Under the pieces are notes generated by a model, which worked only from the letters and a program-made list of their open reading frames with translations, was not told the origin of the DNA and searched no databases. From contig CAMLKG010000013.1 in assembly GCA_946480695.1 (NCBI GenBank), forward strand, positions 1 through 64,000: a stretch of 64,000 nucleotides of DNA, read 5' to 3'. The number at the start of each line of letters is the position of its first letter. Positions within the stretch are counted from its first letter, which is position 1. Positions 8,775 through 17,494 of this stretch are shown here, piece after piece. The stretch is from an uncultured Cellvibrio sp. Its GTDB lineage: Bacteria > Pseudomonadota > Gammaproteobacteria > Pseudomonadales > Cellvibrionaceae. Both the position numbers and the translations under genes were made by a program.

Positions 8775-9599
8775 ATGCTCTTTTCAAAAATATTTCTTGA
8801 TATGGAAAAAGCCCGCTGGAACCTATCCAGCGATATACCCTGGGAAAAATTCAATGCCGACAAGCTGAGTGACCGGCAGTTGCATGGAATCAAAATGAAT
8901 GCGCTGCTGGAATGGGCCGCCGCCCCTGCGGTCGCAATGTTTTTACGCGACAATTCAAACGATCCTGATTTTTCCGCCTTCATTTCGATTTGGTTTTATG
9001 AAGAGCAAAAGCACAGTCTGGTATTGCTGGAATATTTGCGCCGCTTCGCACCTGATTTCCTGCCATCCACGGAAGACCTCCAGGAAGTTAATTTTGAATT
9101 TGATCGAGCATCGCCACTGGAATCACTGGCGCTGCATTTTTGCGGCGAAACCCGTTTAAATCAATGGTATAGGTGCGCCCACGATTATCATGATGAACCG
9201 GTTATCAAACACATTTACACCACACTGGCAGCAGATGAAGCCAGGCATGCACGCGCCTATTTCCAATACATGCAGCACGCCATAGGAAAATTTGGCGACG
9301 CGGCAAAATTACATTTCGCAAAGATTGGTGTGCTGATGACCAACGCAAGGCTGAATCCCGCAATGCACCCTACGAACCTGCATGTGAATAAGGATTTATA
9401 TCCGCGGGATACCATCACCAGCCGACTACCGGACCCCGCCTGGCTCAGGAATTGGCTGAATGATGAAATAAAGTTCGACGACCAATGGGAGCATAAAGTT
9501 GAGCAGGGAATCCTGGGAAGCATGTCCGCGCTCTTTTCGGAAAAATTTGCCTCTTCCGCCGACTTGCGCCAGTATCGCAAACAATTGGAAGCTATTTGA
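8775..9599 (+). CDS. Ferritin-like diiron protein, probable oxygenase or desaturase-like
   Basis: 274 residues, helical, with a complete set of candidate diiron ligands in the carboxylate-bridged order: E46, E77xxH80, E125, E155xxH158. This matches the ferritin-like superfamily that includes acyl-ACP desaturases and ribonucleotide reductase R2. It is longer than true ferritins (about 160). The upstream Bfd-like ferredoxin gene is 11 bp away, which suggests an iron-sulfur protein reduces the diiron site. The reaction is unknown. Confidence 0.75.
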   Translation: MLFSKIFLDMEKARWNLSSDIPWEKFNADKLSDRQLHGIKMNALLEWAAAPAVAMFLRDNSNDPDFSAFISIWFYEEQKHSLVLLEYLRRFAPDFLPSTEDLQEVNFEFDRASPLESLALHFCGETRLNQWYRCAHDYHDEPVIKHIYTTLAADEARHARAYFQYMQHAIGKFGDAAKLHFAKIGVLMTNARLNPAMHPTNLHVNKDLYPRDTITSRLPDPAWLRNWLNDEIKFDDQWEHKVEQGILGSMSALFSEKFASSADLRQYRKQLEAI

Positions 9600-9642
9600 G
9601 GTCGCCCCGCAGGAGAAACTGGCTGCGTTGATTGTTTTAAAT

Positions 9643-10203
9643 CTATTGAAGATCAACAGCAATACGCAGTAGAGCTGCCACTGAAATACCGTCGGTAATT
9701 TCGCCTCGTTTGACCATCGCGATGGCTTCTTTCAGGGGCAGCTTTTTACACTCGATATCTTCAGTTTCCTCCAAACGTTGCTCACCGGCATACAGCCCAC
9801 GGGCAATAAAAATGATGCACAACTCGTCGGTAACTGAATTGGACAAATGTAATCGCATCAGCTCCTGCCAATCATTAGCCTGCAAACCAACCTCTTCCTC
9901 CAGTTCACGCATGGCAGCATCCAACGGACTTTCACCCTGGGGGCAGCCGCCCTCGGGAATCTCCCAGGTAAATTGGTTCAAGGTGTAGCGACTTTGTTTT
10001 ACCAGCCAGGTATTCCCCTGGTCATCAATGGGCACTACGCCAATCGCCGTATTTTTGAAATGCACAACACCATAAATTCCATCGGTCCCCTTGGGAGTAA
10101 CGACCTCCTCATGGGAAACTTTTATCCAGGGATTTTCATAGACAACACCAGACGTTTTGGTTTTCCATCCACCGGTTTTTTCCGCAATATATTTTTTGCT
10201 CAT
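9643..10203 (-). CDS. Nudix hydrolase, ADP-ribose pyrophosphatase-like
   Basis: 186 residues. The Nudix box is complete: an EGGCPQGESP loop, then MRELEEEVGL with the metal-binding REXXEE core (about residues 100-122). The N-terminal strand YENPWIKVSHEEV and the VHFKNTAIGVVPIDDQG segment resemble the NUDT5/ADP-ribose pyrophosphatase subgroup, which removes ADP-ribose or other nucleotide sugars. It is last in a close minus-strand row, DUF3301-GNAT-Nudix, with 12-14 bp gaps, so cotranscription is likely. Confidence 0.85.
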   Translation of the reverse strand: MSKKYIAEKTGGWKTKTSGVVYENPWIKVSHEEVVTPKGTDGIYGVVHFKNTAIGVVPIDDQGNTWLVKQSRYTLNQFTWEIPEGGCPQGESPLDAAMRELEEEVGLQANDWQELMRLHLSNSVTDELCIIFIARGLYAGEQRLEETEDIECKKLPLKEAIAMVKRGEITDGISVAALLRIAVDLQ

Positions 10204-10215
10204 AGGCTTACATCT

Positions 10216-10620
10216 TTAATAATTGCTTTTTAACATCCACGCTCGCGGATTATGGGTAAAACCAAGCTTGGGATAATAATCATTAGCCTTGGGTGCCGCG
10301 AGTAAGACCATCATGCAATCGGAAGCTGTTTGCGCCTGGGTAAGATCAATTAATTGCTTACCTATCCCGCGTTGCTGGTAGGCCTCATCCACCGCCAAAT
10401 CAGCAAGGTAAGTGACATAAACGAAATCACTTAATGCGCGCGCAATGCCTACCAGTTTTTCACCATCCCATGCCGTTACGAGAATACTGGCATTATCAAT
10501 CATGCCTTGGAAGACAGCAGGTTTGTTGACCGGGCGACGCTCGCCCAGGGTGGAGCGATTGTATAAATCGATTACCTGATGAACATCAACTACAGCATTA
10601 GTGCGGTATTCAATTGCCAT
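10216..10620 (-). CDS. GNAT-family N-acetyltransferase
   Basis: 134 residues. The acetyl-CoA pyrophosphate-binding motif YQQRGIGKQLID (motif A, about residues 81-92) follows the strand VTYLADLAVDEA, and the C-terminal motif B region includes YYPKLGF. These features define a single GNAT domain acting on an unknown amine. It sits 14 bp after the DUF3301 gene and 12 bp before the Nudix gene, in a probable operon. Confidence 0.85.
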   Translation of the reverse strand: MAIEYRTNAVVDVHQVIDLYNRSTLGERRPVNKPAVFQGMIDNASILVTAWDGEKLVGIARALSDFVYVTYLADLAVDEAYQQRGIGKQLIDLTQAQTASDCMMVLLAAPKANDYYPKLGFTHNPRAWMLKSNY

Positions 10621-10634
10621 GATAAAACCTGGAA

Positions 10635-10952
10635 TTAATGCAAACGATGAGGATCAAGTTCAACATGCGTAATGTGCGGCCCAAGCATTATGACCCGACC
10701 GTAATAGCGATCTGCACCGCTCACCGTGAACTCAAAATAAAACGCCCGCCACAACGAAAGGATGCCCTGGCTATTGCGCTTGAACCACAGGTGGCGCAGA
10801 TAAACAGTTTCATCCAGCAACTGCACATCCATTTCCGTGCAGCGCCGCTGCGCCGCCATGAAAGCGCGCTCCTTTACACGCAAGGCACCGCGCCAGTAAT
10901 AAATAGTCAGGATAATGAATGTGAGCCAGAGAATGGATTGCAAATCAAACAT
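10635..10952 (-). CDS. DUF3301 membrane-anchored protein
   Basis: 105 residues with one N-terminal membrane anchor (about residues 5-22, ILWLTFIILTIYYW) followed by a basic, hydrophilic region. The segments AAQRRCTEMDVQLLDETVYLRHLWF and RAFYFEFTVSGADRYYGRV are the conserved DUF3301 pattern of gammaproteobacteria. Its function is not known. First gene of the DUF3301-GNAT-Nudix row. Confidence 0.8.
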   Translation of the reverse strand: MFDLQSILWLTFIILTIYYWRGALRVKERAFMAAQRRCTEMDVQLLDETVYLRHLWFKRNSQGILSLWRAFYFEFTVSGADRYYGRVIMLGPHITHVELDPHRLH

Positions 10953-11039
10953 GGAACGGGAGCCATTTACGGGATAAAAAATATTTTCGCCCCCATTAAA
11001 CCGGCGAAGGAAATAGCGCGGGAAATACGGAAGCCGAAA

Positions 11040-11079
11040 ACACTAAGGGGCGATTGATTACTCAATCACCCCTTAGTTG
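11040..11079 (-). terminator. Terminator of the cold-shock gene
   Basis: A 16-bp stem (ACTAAGGGGCGATTGA / TCAATCACCCCTTAGT, one mismatch) starts 14 bp after the cold-shock stop codon and ends in a short T run on the minus strand. Confidence 0.75.
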
Positions 11080-11092
11080 AAACTCTCACAGA

Positions 11093-11302
11093 TTAGAGTG
11101 GAGTTACGTTTTCCGCTTGCGGGCCTTTTTGGCCCTGGGTTACTTCGAAAGTGACCTTTTGGCCTTCTTTCAAGGTTTTACGGCCAGTGCCGTTAATTGC
11201 GCGGAAGTGTACAAATACATCTGCACCGCCTTCACGCTCAATAAAACCATAACCCTTATCATCGTTGAACCACTTAACAACACCAGAGACTAGATCTGAC
11301 AT
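11093..11302 (-). CDS. CspA-family cold-shock protein
   Basis: 69 residues from the ATG with GAGGAAACT in front (complement 11300-11302); an in-frame ATG 18 bp upstream lacks a good site. It is a single cold-shock domain with the RNA-binding motifs KGYGFI (RNP1-like) and DVFVHF (RNP2). It binds single-stranded RNA or DNA and melts mRNA structure. The gene is monocistronic, with a leader of about 185 nt and a promoter of its own. Whether it is cold-induced or constitutive (CspC/E-like) cannot be told from the protein. Confidence 0.93.
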   Translation of the reverse strand: MSDLVSGVVKWFNDDKGYGFIEREGGADVFVHFRAINGTGRKTLKEGQKVTFEVTQGQKGPQAENVTPL

Positions 11303-11488
11303 AGTTTCCTCATCTTGCATCTTAAAACGTCAGCGTAGCTGACCGAACAAAAAAACCGACTTTACTAAAAGCCAGAGTGAAATAGCTTGAAATAAAGCTA
11401 TTGCTCAGGTCGTGGTACGTCCAAGTGTCTTGAGCAAGCGATTGTCTTACAAAAGCCTAGTCTTGGGGCGGATCTCAATCTGTAGCGG
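11303..11488 (-). promoter_or_regulatory. Long structured 5' leader of the cold-shock mRNA
   Basis: About 185 nt lie between the predicted transcription start and the ATG without a credible gene. The leader RNA contains GCTCAAG and CCTGAGC about 19 nt apart, which can pair, and a T-rich tract closer to the gene. Long leaders of cspA-type mRNAs refold with temperature to expose the start site (family knowledge). The same role here is an inference. Confidence 0.5.
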
Positions 11489-11494
11489 ATCAAA

Positions 11495-11522
11495 ATTAAA
11501 GCACTTGGACGCGCCGAGTCAA
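11495..11522 (-). promoter_or_regulatory. Sigma-70 promoter of the cold-shock gene
   Basis: Read on the minus strand, TTGACT (11517-11522) and TTTAAT (11495-11500) are separated by 16 bp. This is a good match to the -35 and -10 consensus and the best promoter pair in the gap. Confidence 0.6.
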
Positions 11523-11585
11523 GCAGTTATCCGTGAATTTAGAGAATATCGACACATTTTGTAGTGCTGTGTAACAGCTGCGCAT

Positions 11586-11960
11586 TTAATCGGGCATTTT
11601 TGGATCACGCCGGTCGGGATTGCTATCATTTTGTGCAGTTTTTGCCACGGTTTTTCCTAACGTCTCGTGCAAAAAAAGGGCAATAGGAATCAATATAAAA
11701 CCTGTAGCCATGACATGGCGCTTAATGCTTTGAAATTCGTAGCCTTGTTTGGCTAATTGGTAACAGGCCAATGCCCAGGCCGCCGCGGCAAAATAGCCCC
11801 AACGATTATGTTTATAACAAAACCAGGCGATAACCGCGGTCACGACCGCCAGGAAAAAACCATAGGTATTAGCAAACGAAATAAAACCGGCAATTGCTAC
11901 GAAAAAAACGAGCAATAACAGCCAATTTAATACACGTGCAACAATCATTAATTTCGACAT
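11586..11960 (-). CDS. Small hypothetical inner-membrane protein
   Basis: 124 residues with about four hydrophobic segments (roughly residues 8-29, 32-48, 51-69 and 82-102) and a polar tail containing DSNPDRRDPK. No family is recognised. It follows the MgtC-like gene by 45 bp on the same strand and could be its cotranscribed partner. Membrane location is all the sequence supports. Confidence 0.6.
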   Translation of the reverse strand: MSKLMIVARVLNWLLLLVFFVAIAGFISFANTYGFFLAVVTAVIAWFCYKHNRWGYFAAAAWALACYQLAKQGYEFQSIKRHVMATGFILIPIALFLHETLGKTVAKTAQNDSNPDRRDPKMPD

Positions 11961-12005
11961 AAAACCTTCATTACCAGTGTTACTTTTCTACACCCATGTA
12001 ACGCA

Positions 12006-12524
12006 TCAATCCGATGAATTTTTATTTTTACCACGCCAATCCTGATATTTTTTATGGACACCGCGCGTGAACGCCTGCGAATAATCTTCCAATAAATCCA
12101 CACCGACCAGTACGGCTATAACCACCAGGGATAATTTGATTGCTACGAGGTTGTAGCCTATAGCGATCACCACGCCGATAGATGCCAGGGCCCAGATAGT
12201 CGCGGCCGAGGTAACACCCAGGACAAAGCCATCGCGGGCGAGCATCACACCCGCACCGAGGAATCCAATACCGGTAATTACCTGGCCGATAATACGTGAG
12301 GGGTCGGTGACGACTTTTTCGGGACCGGCGAAATGCGCGGCAGCAAACAGTGAGGAGGCAATAAAAATATAAGTCCCCAGGGTGATTAGCGAAGATGTGC
12401 GGATACCGACCGGTTTGCCACGCAATTGCCGCTCCACCCCGATGATACTTCCGCATAATAACGATGTGCCTATGGAGGCCCAGTCAAAAGGCGCTATATC
12501 AACCCAAACATCAAATGGCACCAT
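12006..12524 (-). CDS. MgtC/SapB-family membrane protein
   Basis: 172 residues with four hydrophobic segments. The signature LLCGSIIGVERQLRGKPVGIRT (about residues 22-43) and the GIGFLGAGVML segment identify the MgtC/SapB N-terminal domain. The family is linked to growth in low magnesium and to F-type ATPase control in pathogens; in free-living bacteria the role is unclear. The longer C-terminal ACT-like domain of true MgtC is absent. It lies 27 bp downstream of the ubiquinone gene on the same strand. Confidence 0.88.
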   Translation of the reverse strand: MVPFDVWVDIAPFDWASIGTSLLCGSIIGVERQLRGKPVGIRTSSLITLGTYIFIASSLFAAAHFAGPEKVVTDPSRIIGQVITGIGFLGAGVMLARDGFVLGVTSAATIWALASIGVVIAIGYNLVAIKLSLVVIAVLVGVDLLEDYSQAFTRGVHKKYQDWRGKNKNSSD

Positions 12525-12551
12525 TGAAATAAATCCTCAAAAGCTGGCGCT

Positions 12552-15077
12552 TCAGTTAACTCCCAGAGCGGTATTAACAATGAATTTTTTTATTGCCGGT
12601 ATGGAGTTTAGCTGGCGCATGCCGGTATTGCGTAACCAGTGAATGCCGAGGGAGCGACTGCCAAATAAATATTTAAATGCTTCCATGGCCGACATCATGC
12701 CCAAATTGCCCGCCAATCGCCGGCGCTGATAACGACGCAGAATGGATTCATCATGCAGGGGGACACCGCGCTGCAATGCGCGTTCAATTTCTTCCGACAA
12801 GGCAAGCACATCCAGCAAGCCCAAATTCACACCCTGCCCCGCGAGGGGATGAATGTTATGGGCCGCATCACCCACCAGTGCTATTCCCGGCTGGATATAG
12901 TGGGTTGCATGGCGCTGGCGCAGTGGAATGGCATAGCGTTTATCACAGGCGAGGACGCGGCCCAAACGCGCCTCAAACGCTTGCGTGAGGCGCGCGCAAA
13001 ATGTTTCATCGTCCAGCCCCAGCAGTTCTTGCGCTAATTCATTATCCGCCGACCAAACGATAGAACAATGCTGCGCATCGCCCTTGTGTTGCAGCGGCAA
13101 AAACGCCAGGGGTCCGGTGCGCATAAAGCGCTGCCAGGCGGTAAATCCATGGGGAAATTCCGTACGCACTGTGGTGATAATTGCCTGCTGGCCGTAATCC
13201 CATTCGCGCGTTGTAAAACCGGCCAAATCGCGCACGCGCGATTGCGCCCCATCAGCGGCGATTAGCAACCCCGCTGTTAATTCGCGCTGGTTTGATAATT
13301 GGATTTTTGCATAGGGGCTGCCAGGTTGCGGCGCAATAATATCCGCCACCGTTGCCGGTTGCATCAAGGTAATGTTCGGCAACTGCGTTATACGCTTACG
13401 CAACTGGTTAACAATCACCGAGTTTTCCACAATGTGGCCGAGATGATGTTGTTGCACGTCCGCGCAATCGAATTCAATGGATGCTGTACCTTCCCCATCC
13501 CATACCTTCATTTCACGGTAAGCGCACACACGTTCGCGCGCAATCGCATCCCAGCAGCCAATTGTGCGCAACAATTTTTCCGATGCGTGAGTCAATGCCA
13601 CAACACGCGGATCAAAATTTTCACCGGCATATTGCTGGCCATGGCCACCCGCTTCAACAACAGCGATACGTAAATTCTGTGCCGCTTCCGTTTGTGCGAT
13701 AGCGCAGGCCAGTGACGCTCCTACCAACCCTGCACCTGCAATAACCACATCAAAATCGTTTCCTTGACTTGTGTTAGTCCCGGACAGTGTTACAGCACCC
13801 TGAATATCATTTTCTACAGGGGCCACTGAATTCAATTGCCAGCGAAATTGGCGTCCCGCTGTGCCCATGGTTTGCGCAATAAATTGATCTTTCAATAAGG
13901 GCAATGACTCAAGGCTCAATAAACCCAAATGACGCAACGCAATTAATGGCAAATGGTTATTGGAAAAAAGCCTGACTAATTTATCGCTGAATTCAATCGT
14001 TAATTGCTGGTCGAGCGCTTGCGCGGCGAGATAACGTTGTAATACCGATAAATCACCTGGCGGCTGGTTATGCGCAAGCGCAACACCCAGGGTCTCTACC
14101 AAACAGGCGCAATCGCGCAGGGCCAAATTAAAACCTTGTCCGGCGACCGGGTGCAGAAAATGCGCAGCATTACCCACCAACACAACGTGGGAACGTATTT
14201 GTTCTTCCGCCAATACCAGTTGCAATGGATAGGCAAAACGTTTTGCAACCCGGGTAAAACGCCCCACACGAAAACCAAAACGATTTTGTAAATGCGCTAG
14301 AAAATCTTCATCGGACGCCGTCAGGATTTCATTCGCCTTGTCTGCCGGCAAGGTCCAAACCAGTGCAGATTGCCGGGCCTGATGCGATTCACCCAGTGGC
14401 AATAATGCAATCGGACCTTCGTCGGTAAAGCGCTCAAATGCAATCCCCAAGTGCGGCTCGGAAAATTCAACATTGGTGATAATCGCTGTTTGTCCATACC
14501 CACGGGTTTGCGTTGCTATACCCAAATTCCGCCGCACGGCAGAATCACCCCCATCGGCCACCACAACTAGCGCAGCTTCAATAAAAAACTCCGGTGCATC
14601 TTTTTGCTGCACGCGCAACCGCGCGCACTTTTCTCGCGGAATTAATTGCAGCACTGTTGATGAGTCAAAACACTGGATGGAGGGCCGGGTCCGTACATGG
14701 GCAAGCAGTGCGTTGCCCAACCAGGCGTTCTCCACCACATAACCGACAGCATCGAGATTATTAGCGGTCGCATCAATTATTCCACCGGGGAAATGGCCGC
14801 GATCGGATACGTGAACTTGCTTGATGGGTGTAATGTGTTGTTGCAGGCGCTGCCATAAACCCAGTTCACGTAAAATATTTGCGGTACCGAAGGAGAGCGC
14901 GGTGGAGCGCGCATCGAAACTCGATTGATAATGCGCTTCGTCCGCACGCGCGAAGGGCTGGGCCTCAACCAGGGCAATACGCCATTGTGGCTGGCTCGCC
15001 GCCAACATACTGGCGAGGCTGGCCCCAACCATGCCGCCGCCGATAATGGCGATATCAAATTCAACGATGTGTGACAT
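12552..15077 (-). CDS. Fused UbiH-UbiI ubiquinone flavin hydroxylase
   Basis: One open frame of about 841 residues holds two complete UbiH/UbiF/VisC/COQ6-type FAD monooxygenases. Numbered from an upstream TTG two codons before the ATG, half one has the FAD motif GGGMVG (14-19), a DGGDSAVRR motif and GNAAHFLHPVAGQG, the GNAA form typical of UbiH. Half two has GAGLVG (450-455), ADGAQSRVRD and GDAAHNIHPLAGQG, as in UbiI/VisC. A serine/glycine-rich linker spans about 413-442. The halves would hydroxylate C6 and C5 of the ubiquinone ring. It follows pepP by 13 bp, the place of separate ubiH and ubiI genes in relatives. No stop lies at the junction. A GTG at codon 446 could allow internal initiation. 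Confidence 0.85.
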   Translation of the reverse strand: MSHIVEFDIAIIGGGMVGASLASMLAASQPQWRIALVEAQPFARADEAHYQSSFDARSTALSFGTANILRELGLWQRLQQHITPIKQVHVSDRGHFPGGIIDATANNLDAVGYVVENAWLGNALLAHVRTRPSIQCFDSSTVLQLIPREKCARLRVQQKDAPEFFIEAALVVVADGGDSAVRRNLGIATQTRGYGQTAIITNVEFSEPHLGIAFERFTDEGPIALLPLGESHQARQSALVWTLPADKANEILTASDEDFLAHLQNRFGFRVGRFTRVAKRFAYPLQLVLAEEQIRSHVVLVGNAAHFLHPVAGQGFNLALRDCACLVETLGVALAHNQPPGDLSVLQRYLAAQALDQQLTIEFSDKLVRLFSNNHLPLIALRHLGLLSLESLPLLKDQFIAQTMGTAGRQFRWQLNSVAPVENDIQGAVTLSGTNTSQGNDFDVVIAGAGLVGASLACAIAQTEAAQNLRIAVVEAGGHGQQYAGENFDPRVVALTHASEKLLRTIGCWDAIARERVCAYREMKVWDGEGTASIEFDCADVQQHHLGHIVENSVIVNQLRKRITQLPNITLMQPATVADIIAPQPGSPYAKIQLSNQRELTAGLLIAADGAQSRVRDLAGFTTREWDYGQQAIITTVRTEFPHGFTAWQRFMRTGPLAFLPLQHKGDAQHCSIVWSADNELAQELLGLDDETFCARLTQAFEARLGRVLACDKRYAIPLRQRHATHYIQPGIALVGDAAHNIHPLAGQGVNLGLLDVLALSEEIERALQRGVPLHDESILRRYQRRRLAGNLGMMSAMEAFKYLFGSRSLGIHWLRNTGMRQLNSIPAIKKFIVNTALGVN

Positions 15078-15090
15078 ATGCAAAGAGATT

Positions 15091-16404
15091 CTAGCCCGCC
15101 ATCAGGGCTTCAATTTCAGCAACCGTTTTAGGGACATCTTTGGTGAGGACATCATTGCCCTCTTTCGTAATCACCACATCGTCTTCAATGCGGATGCCAA
15201 TGCCGCGCCATTTTTTAGCGACGCGTTCATTATCGGGCGCAACATATATTCCCGGCTCCACCGTCATCACCATACCCGGCTCCAGGACGCGCCATTCGCC
15301 ACCGACTTTGTAATCGCCTACATCATGCACATCCATACCCAGCCAATGGCCAGCGCGATGCATATAAAATTCCTTGTAGGCTTCGTTTTTAATTAATTCA
15401 TTGGCATCACCCTCAAGCAAACCCAGCTTCACCAAACCTTCGGTAATGACTCGCACCGTGGCTTCGTGTGGATCATTCCAGTGGTTGCCCGGTTTAGCCA
15501 CGGCTATAGCGGCAAGTTGCGCTTGCAGGCAAATTTCATAAAGCGCTTTTTGTTCGGGGGAAAATTTTCCATTAACAGGAAATGTACGAGTGATATCGGC
15601 AGCGTAATAATCCAATTCACAACCTGCGTCAATTAAAACGAGATCGCCGTTTTTTAGCGGTGCGGAGTTTTCAATGTAATGGAGGATGCAACCATTTTTT
15701 CCGCCCCCGACGATTGAGTTGTAGGCGGGAAAGCGAGCCCCATTCGTGTGGAATTCGTGCAGGATTTCTGCTTCGAGCTGATATTCCATCGCCCCGGGTT
15801 TACAGGCTTTCATCGCTCGCACATGTGCGCGCGCGGAAATCTCCCCCGCTTCTTTCATCACGCGCAATTCAGCAGCGCTTTTAAATAACCGCATATCATT
15901 GAGGAAGTGGCTTAGGTCAAGGAATTCACCGGGCGGCGTTGCACCGGAGCGAACCTTGGCGCGGATAGTATTCACCCAATCCATTACATGTTTATCAAAT
16001 TCCCCGTCTTTGCCCATAGCGTAATAAACGCGCTGCTTGCCCTCTAATAAGCCCGGCAAAATATCGTCGATATCATCAATGGGAAATGCATCGTCCGCCT
16101 CAAATTCACTGCATGCGCCTTCCGGCCCCGCGCGATAGCCATCCCAGATTTCGCGTTCGCGATTGCGCTCGCGCACAAATAAAACATATTCGCCGTGTTC
16201 ACGCCCCGGAATCAGCACCAGTACCGCTTGCGGTTCTTCAAAGCCGGAAAGGTAGAGAAAGTCACTGTCCTGGCGATAATGGTATTCAGTGTCACGGCTG
16301 CGCGTGCGCTCGGGTGCAGCGGGCACTATTGCAATGGAGTTAGGCTCCATTAGTCCCATTAATTGTTTACGGCGACGGGCGAATTCAGTTTTAGCGATTC
16401 TCAT
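15091..16404 (-). CDS. pepP: Xaa-Pro aminopeptidase P
   Basis: 437 residues, the usual AMP-P length. The C-terminal pita-bread metallopeptidase fold is visible, with dinuclear metal ligand segments LIDAGCEL, ADITRTF, HRAGHWLGMDVHD, TVEPGIY and GIRIEDDV. The N-terminal creatinase-like domain includes RQDSDFLYLSGFEEP. It removes N-terminal residues preceding proline in the cytoplasm. It lies 25 bp after ygfB and 13 bp before the ubiH-ubiI fusion. The ygfB-pepP-ubiH-ubiI order is widely conserved. Confidence 0.96.
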   Translation of the reverse strand: MRIAKTEFARRRKQLMGLMEPNSIAIVPAAPERTRSRDTEYHYRQDSDFLYLSGFEEPQAVLVLIPGREHGEYVLFVRERNREREIWDGYRAGPEGACSEFEADDAFPIDDIDDILPGLLEGKQRVYYAMGKDGEFDKHVMDWVNTIRAKVRSGATPPGEFLDLSHFLNDMRLFKSAAELRVMKEAGEISARAHVRAMKACKPGAMEYQLEAEILHEFHTNGARFPAYNSIVGGGKNGCILHYIENSAPLKNGDLVLIDAGCELDYYAADITRTFPVNGKFSPEQKALYEICLQAQLAAIAVAKPGNHWNDPHEATVRVITEGLVKLGLLEGDANELIKNEAYKEFYMHRAGHWLGMDVHDVGDYKVGGEWRVLEPGMVMTVEPGIYVAPDNERVAKKWRGIGIRIEDDVVITKEGNDVLTKDVPKTVAEIEALMAG

Positions 16405-16429
16405 GATTTTCTCGGCGCAAATTTATAAA

Positions 16430-17044
16430 TTAGTGCAATTGGTGGGATGCCGGTGCCATAGCGGCCGGGTTACGCGCGGGATCTTGTTCGGCGGCGAATT
16501 CAAAATACAGCGAACTGACTACTACCCGCACATATTCAGTGACTTCCATATAATCCGCTTCCGCACTTGGCTCACCCTCCTCGTCATCCACCTGGATTTG
16601 AACGATGCTCGCCAAATCTTGCAGCATTTCCTCCGCCTCTTCGGAAATTTCGCGTTTACCTTGATGGTCTACGCTGCCGAAGCCCGACAAAAATCCATGG
16701 CACCATTCACTGAGCGCGCGCGCGCGTTCGCTGAGCAGGTTGTCGTCATCAGGCAACATCAGTTTTAAATTGAATTCGCCCTGTAGCTGGCTATTGGTGG
16801 AATGGAACAAGCGGCTCAGTGCGTGGCGGACTTGCTCGTCGGGTGCGGCAATAAAATCGAGGAACTCCACGGCATCCAGGAGCCAGCTAATTTCTGTCAG
16901 TTGGGCGCCACCGGCCAGTTTGCCGCAGAGTAGCCCATGCAATTCAGACGGGCTATTCAAGGTACCCAGGGGCGCAAGCAAATTGGCAATGTCATCGAAA
17001 TTCAGGGGAGGTTGCAGGTAGTCTTCAGCGGTTGTGGATGTCAT
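16430..17044 (-). CDS. ygfB: YgfB/UPF0149 family protein
   Basis: 204 residues, acidic and helical, with the family-typical LNSPSELHGLLCGKLAGG segment near residue 34 and WCHGFLSGFG near residue 138. It is first in the operon ygfB-pepP-ubiH/ubiI. YgfB has been linked to ampicillin-resistance gene control in Pseudomonas (established for that organism); its action here is unknown. It is divergent from TIGR02449-zapA with a 231-bp gap that must hold both promoters. Confidence 0.88.
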   Translation of the reverse strand: MTSTTAEDYLQPPLNFDDIANLLAPLGTLNSPSELHGLLCGKLAGGAQLTEISWLLDAVEFLDFIAAPDEQVRHALSRLFHSTNSQLQGEFNLKLMLPDDDNLLSERARALSEWCHGFLSGFGSVDHQGKREISEEAEEMLQDLASIVQIQVDDEEGEPSAEADYMEVTEYVRVVVSSLYFEFAAEQDPARNPAAMAPASHQLH

Positions 17045-17275
17045 GGAGTGCCTCTCTTTCGCAATGGGCGAATGCTACCACGATTGATCCTGGTGGCTCT
17101 GCAAAGTTTTATATAGCCATTTCTACTGTTGACCTGGTTCAAGTAAAACCTGTTTGTTTATCGTTAATAACAACTAATTTCTCGAATCCACATTAACTTG
17201 GGCCGTATGATTGACCACCTGCTGAAGGAAGCAATATAGTGGGCGACCTGCGCTATTTATTGGTTATTGATAATC

Positions 17276-17482
17276 ATGTCCGACGATCTTTTACTCGCCC
17301 TTGAAACCAAGCTGGATAAGCTGATTTTGCTGTGTAATCGCTTGCAGCAAGAAAATGCCGAATTAAAAGCCCGCGAAAGTGAATGGCACCGCGAGCGGGT
17401 GCGCCTGATCGAGAAGAATGAATTGGCGCGCAGCCGTGTGGAAGCCATGATCACCCATTTACGTAACCTGGATGCCGAATAG
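17276..17482 (+). CDS. TIGR02449-family coiled-coil protein, ZapA neighbour
   Basis: 68 residues from the ATG at 17276; a TTG nine bases earlier is unlikely. The whole protein is a predicted coiled coil (LETKLDKLILLCNRLQQEN), charged and without a signal peptide, as in the small TIGR02449 family that always precedes zapA in pseudomonads and relatives. A ZapB-like role in division is plausible by position but not shown. The zapA start is 12 bp downstream. Confidence 0.82.
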   Translation: MSDDLLLALETKLDKLILLCNRLQQENAELKARESEWHRERVRLIEKNELARSRVEAMITHLRNLDAE

Positions 17483-17494
17483 TCGGGGTAACCA

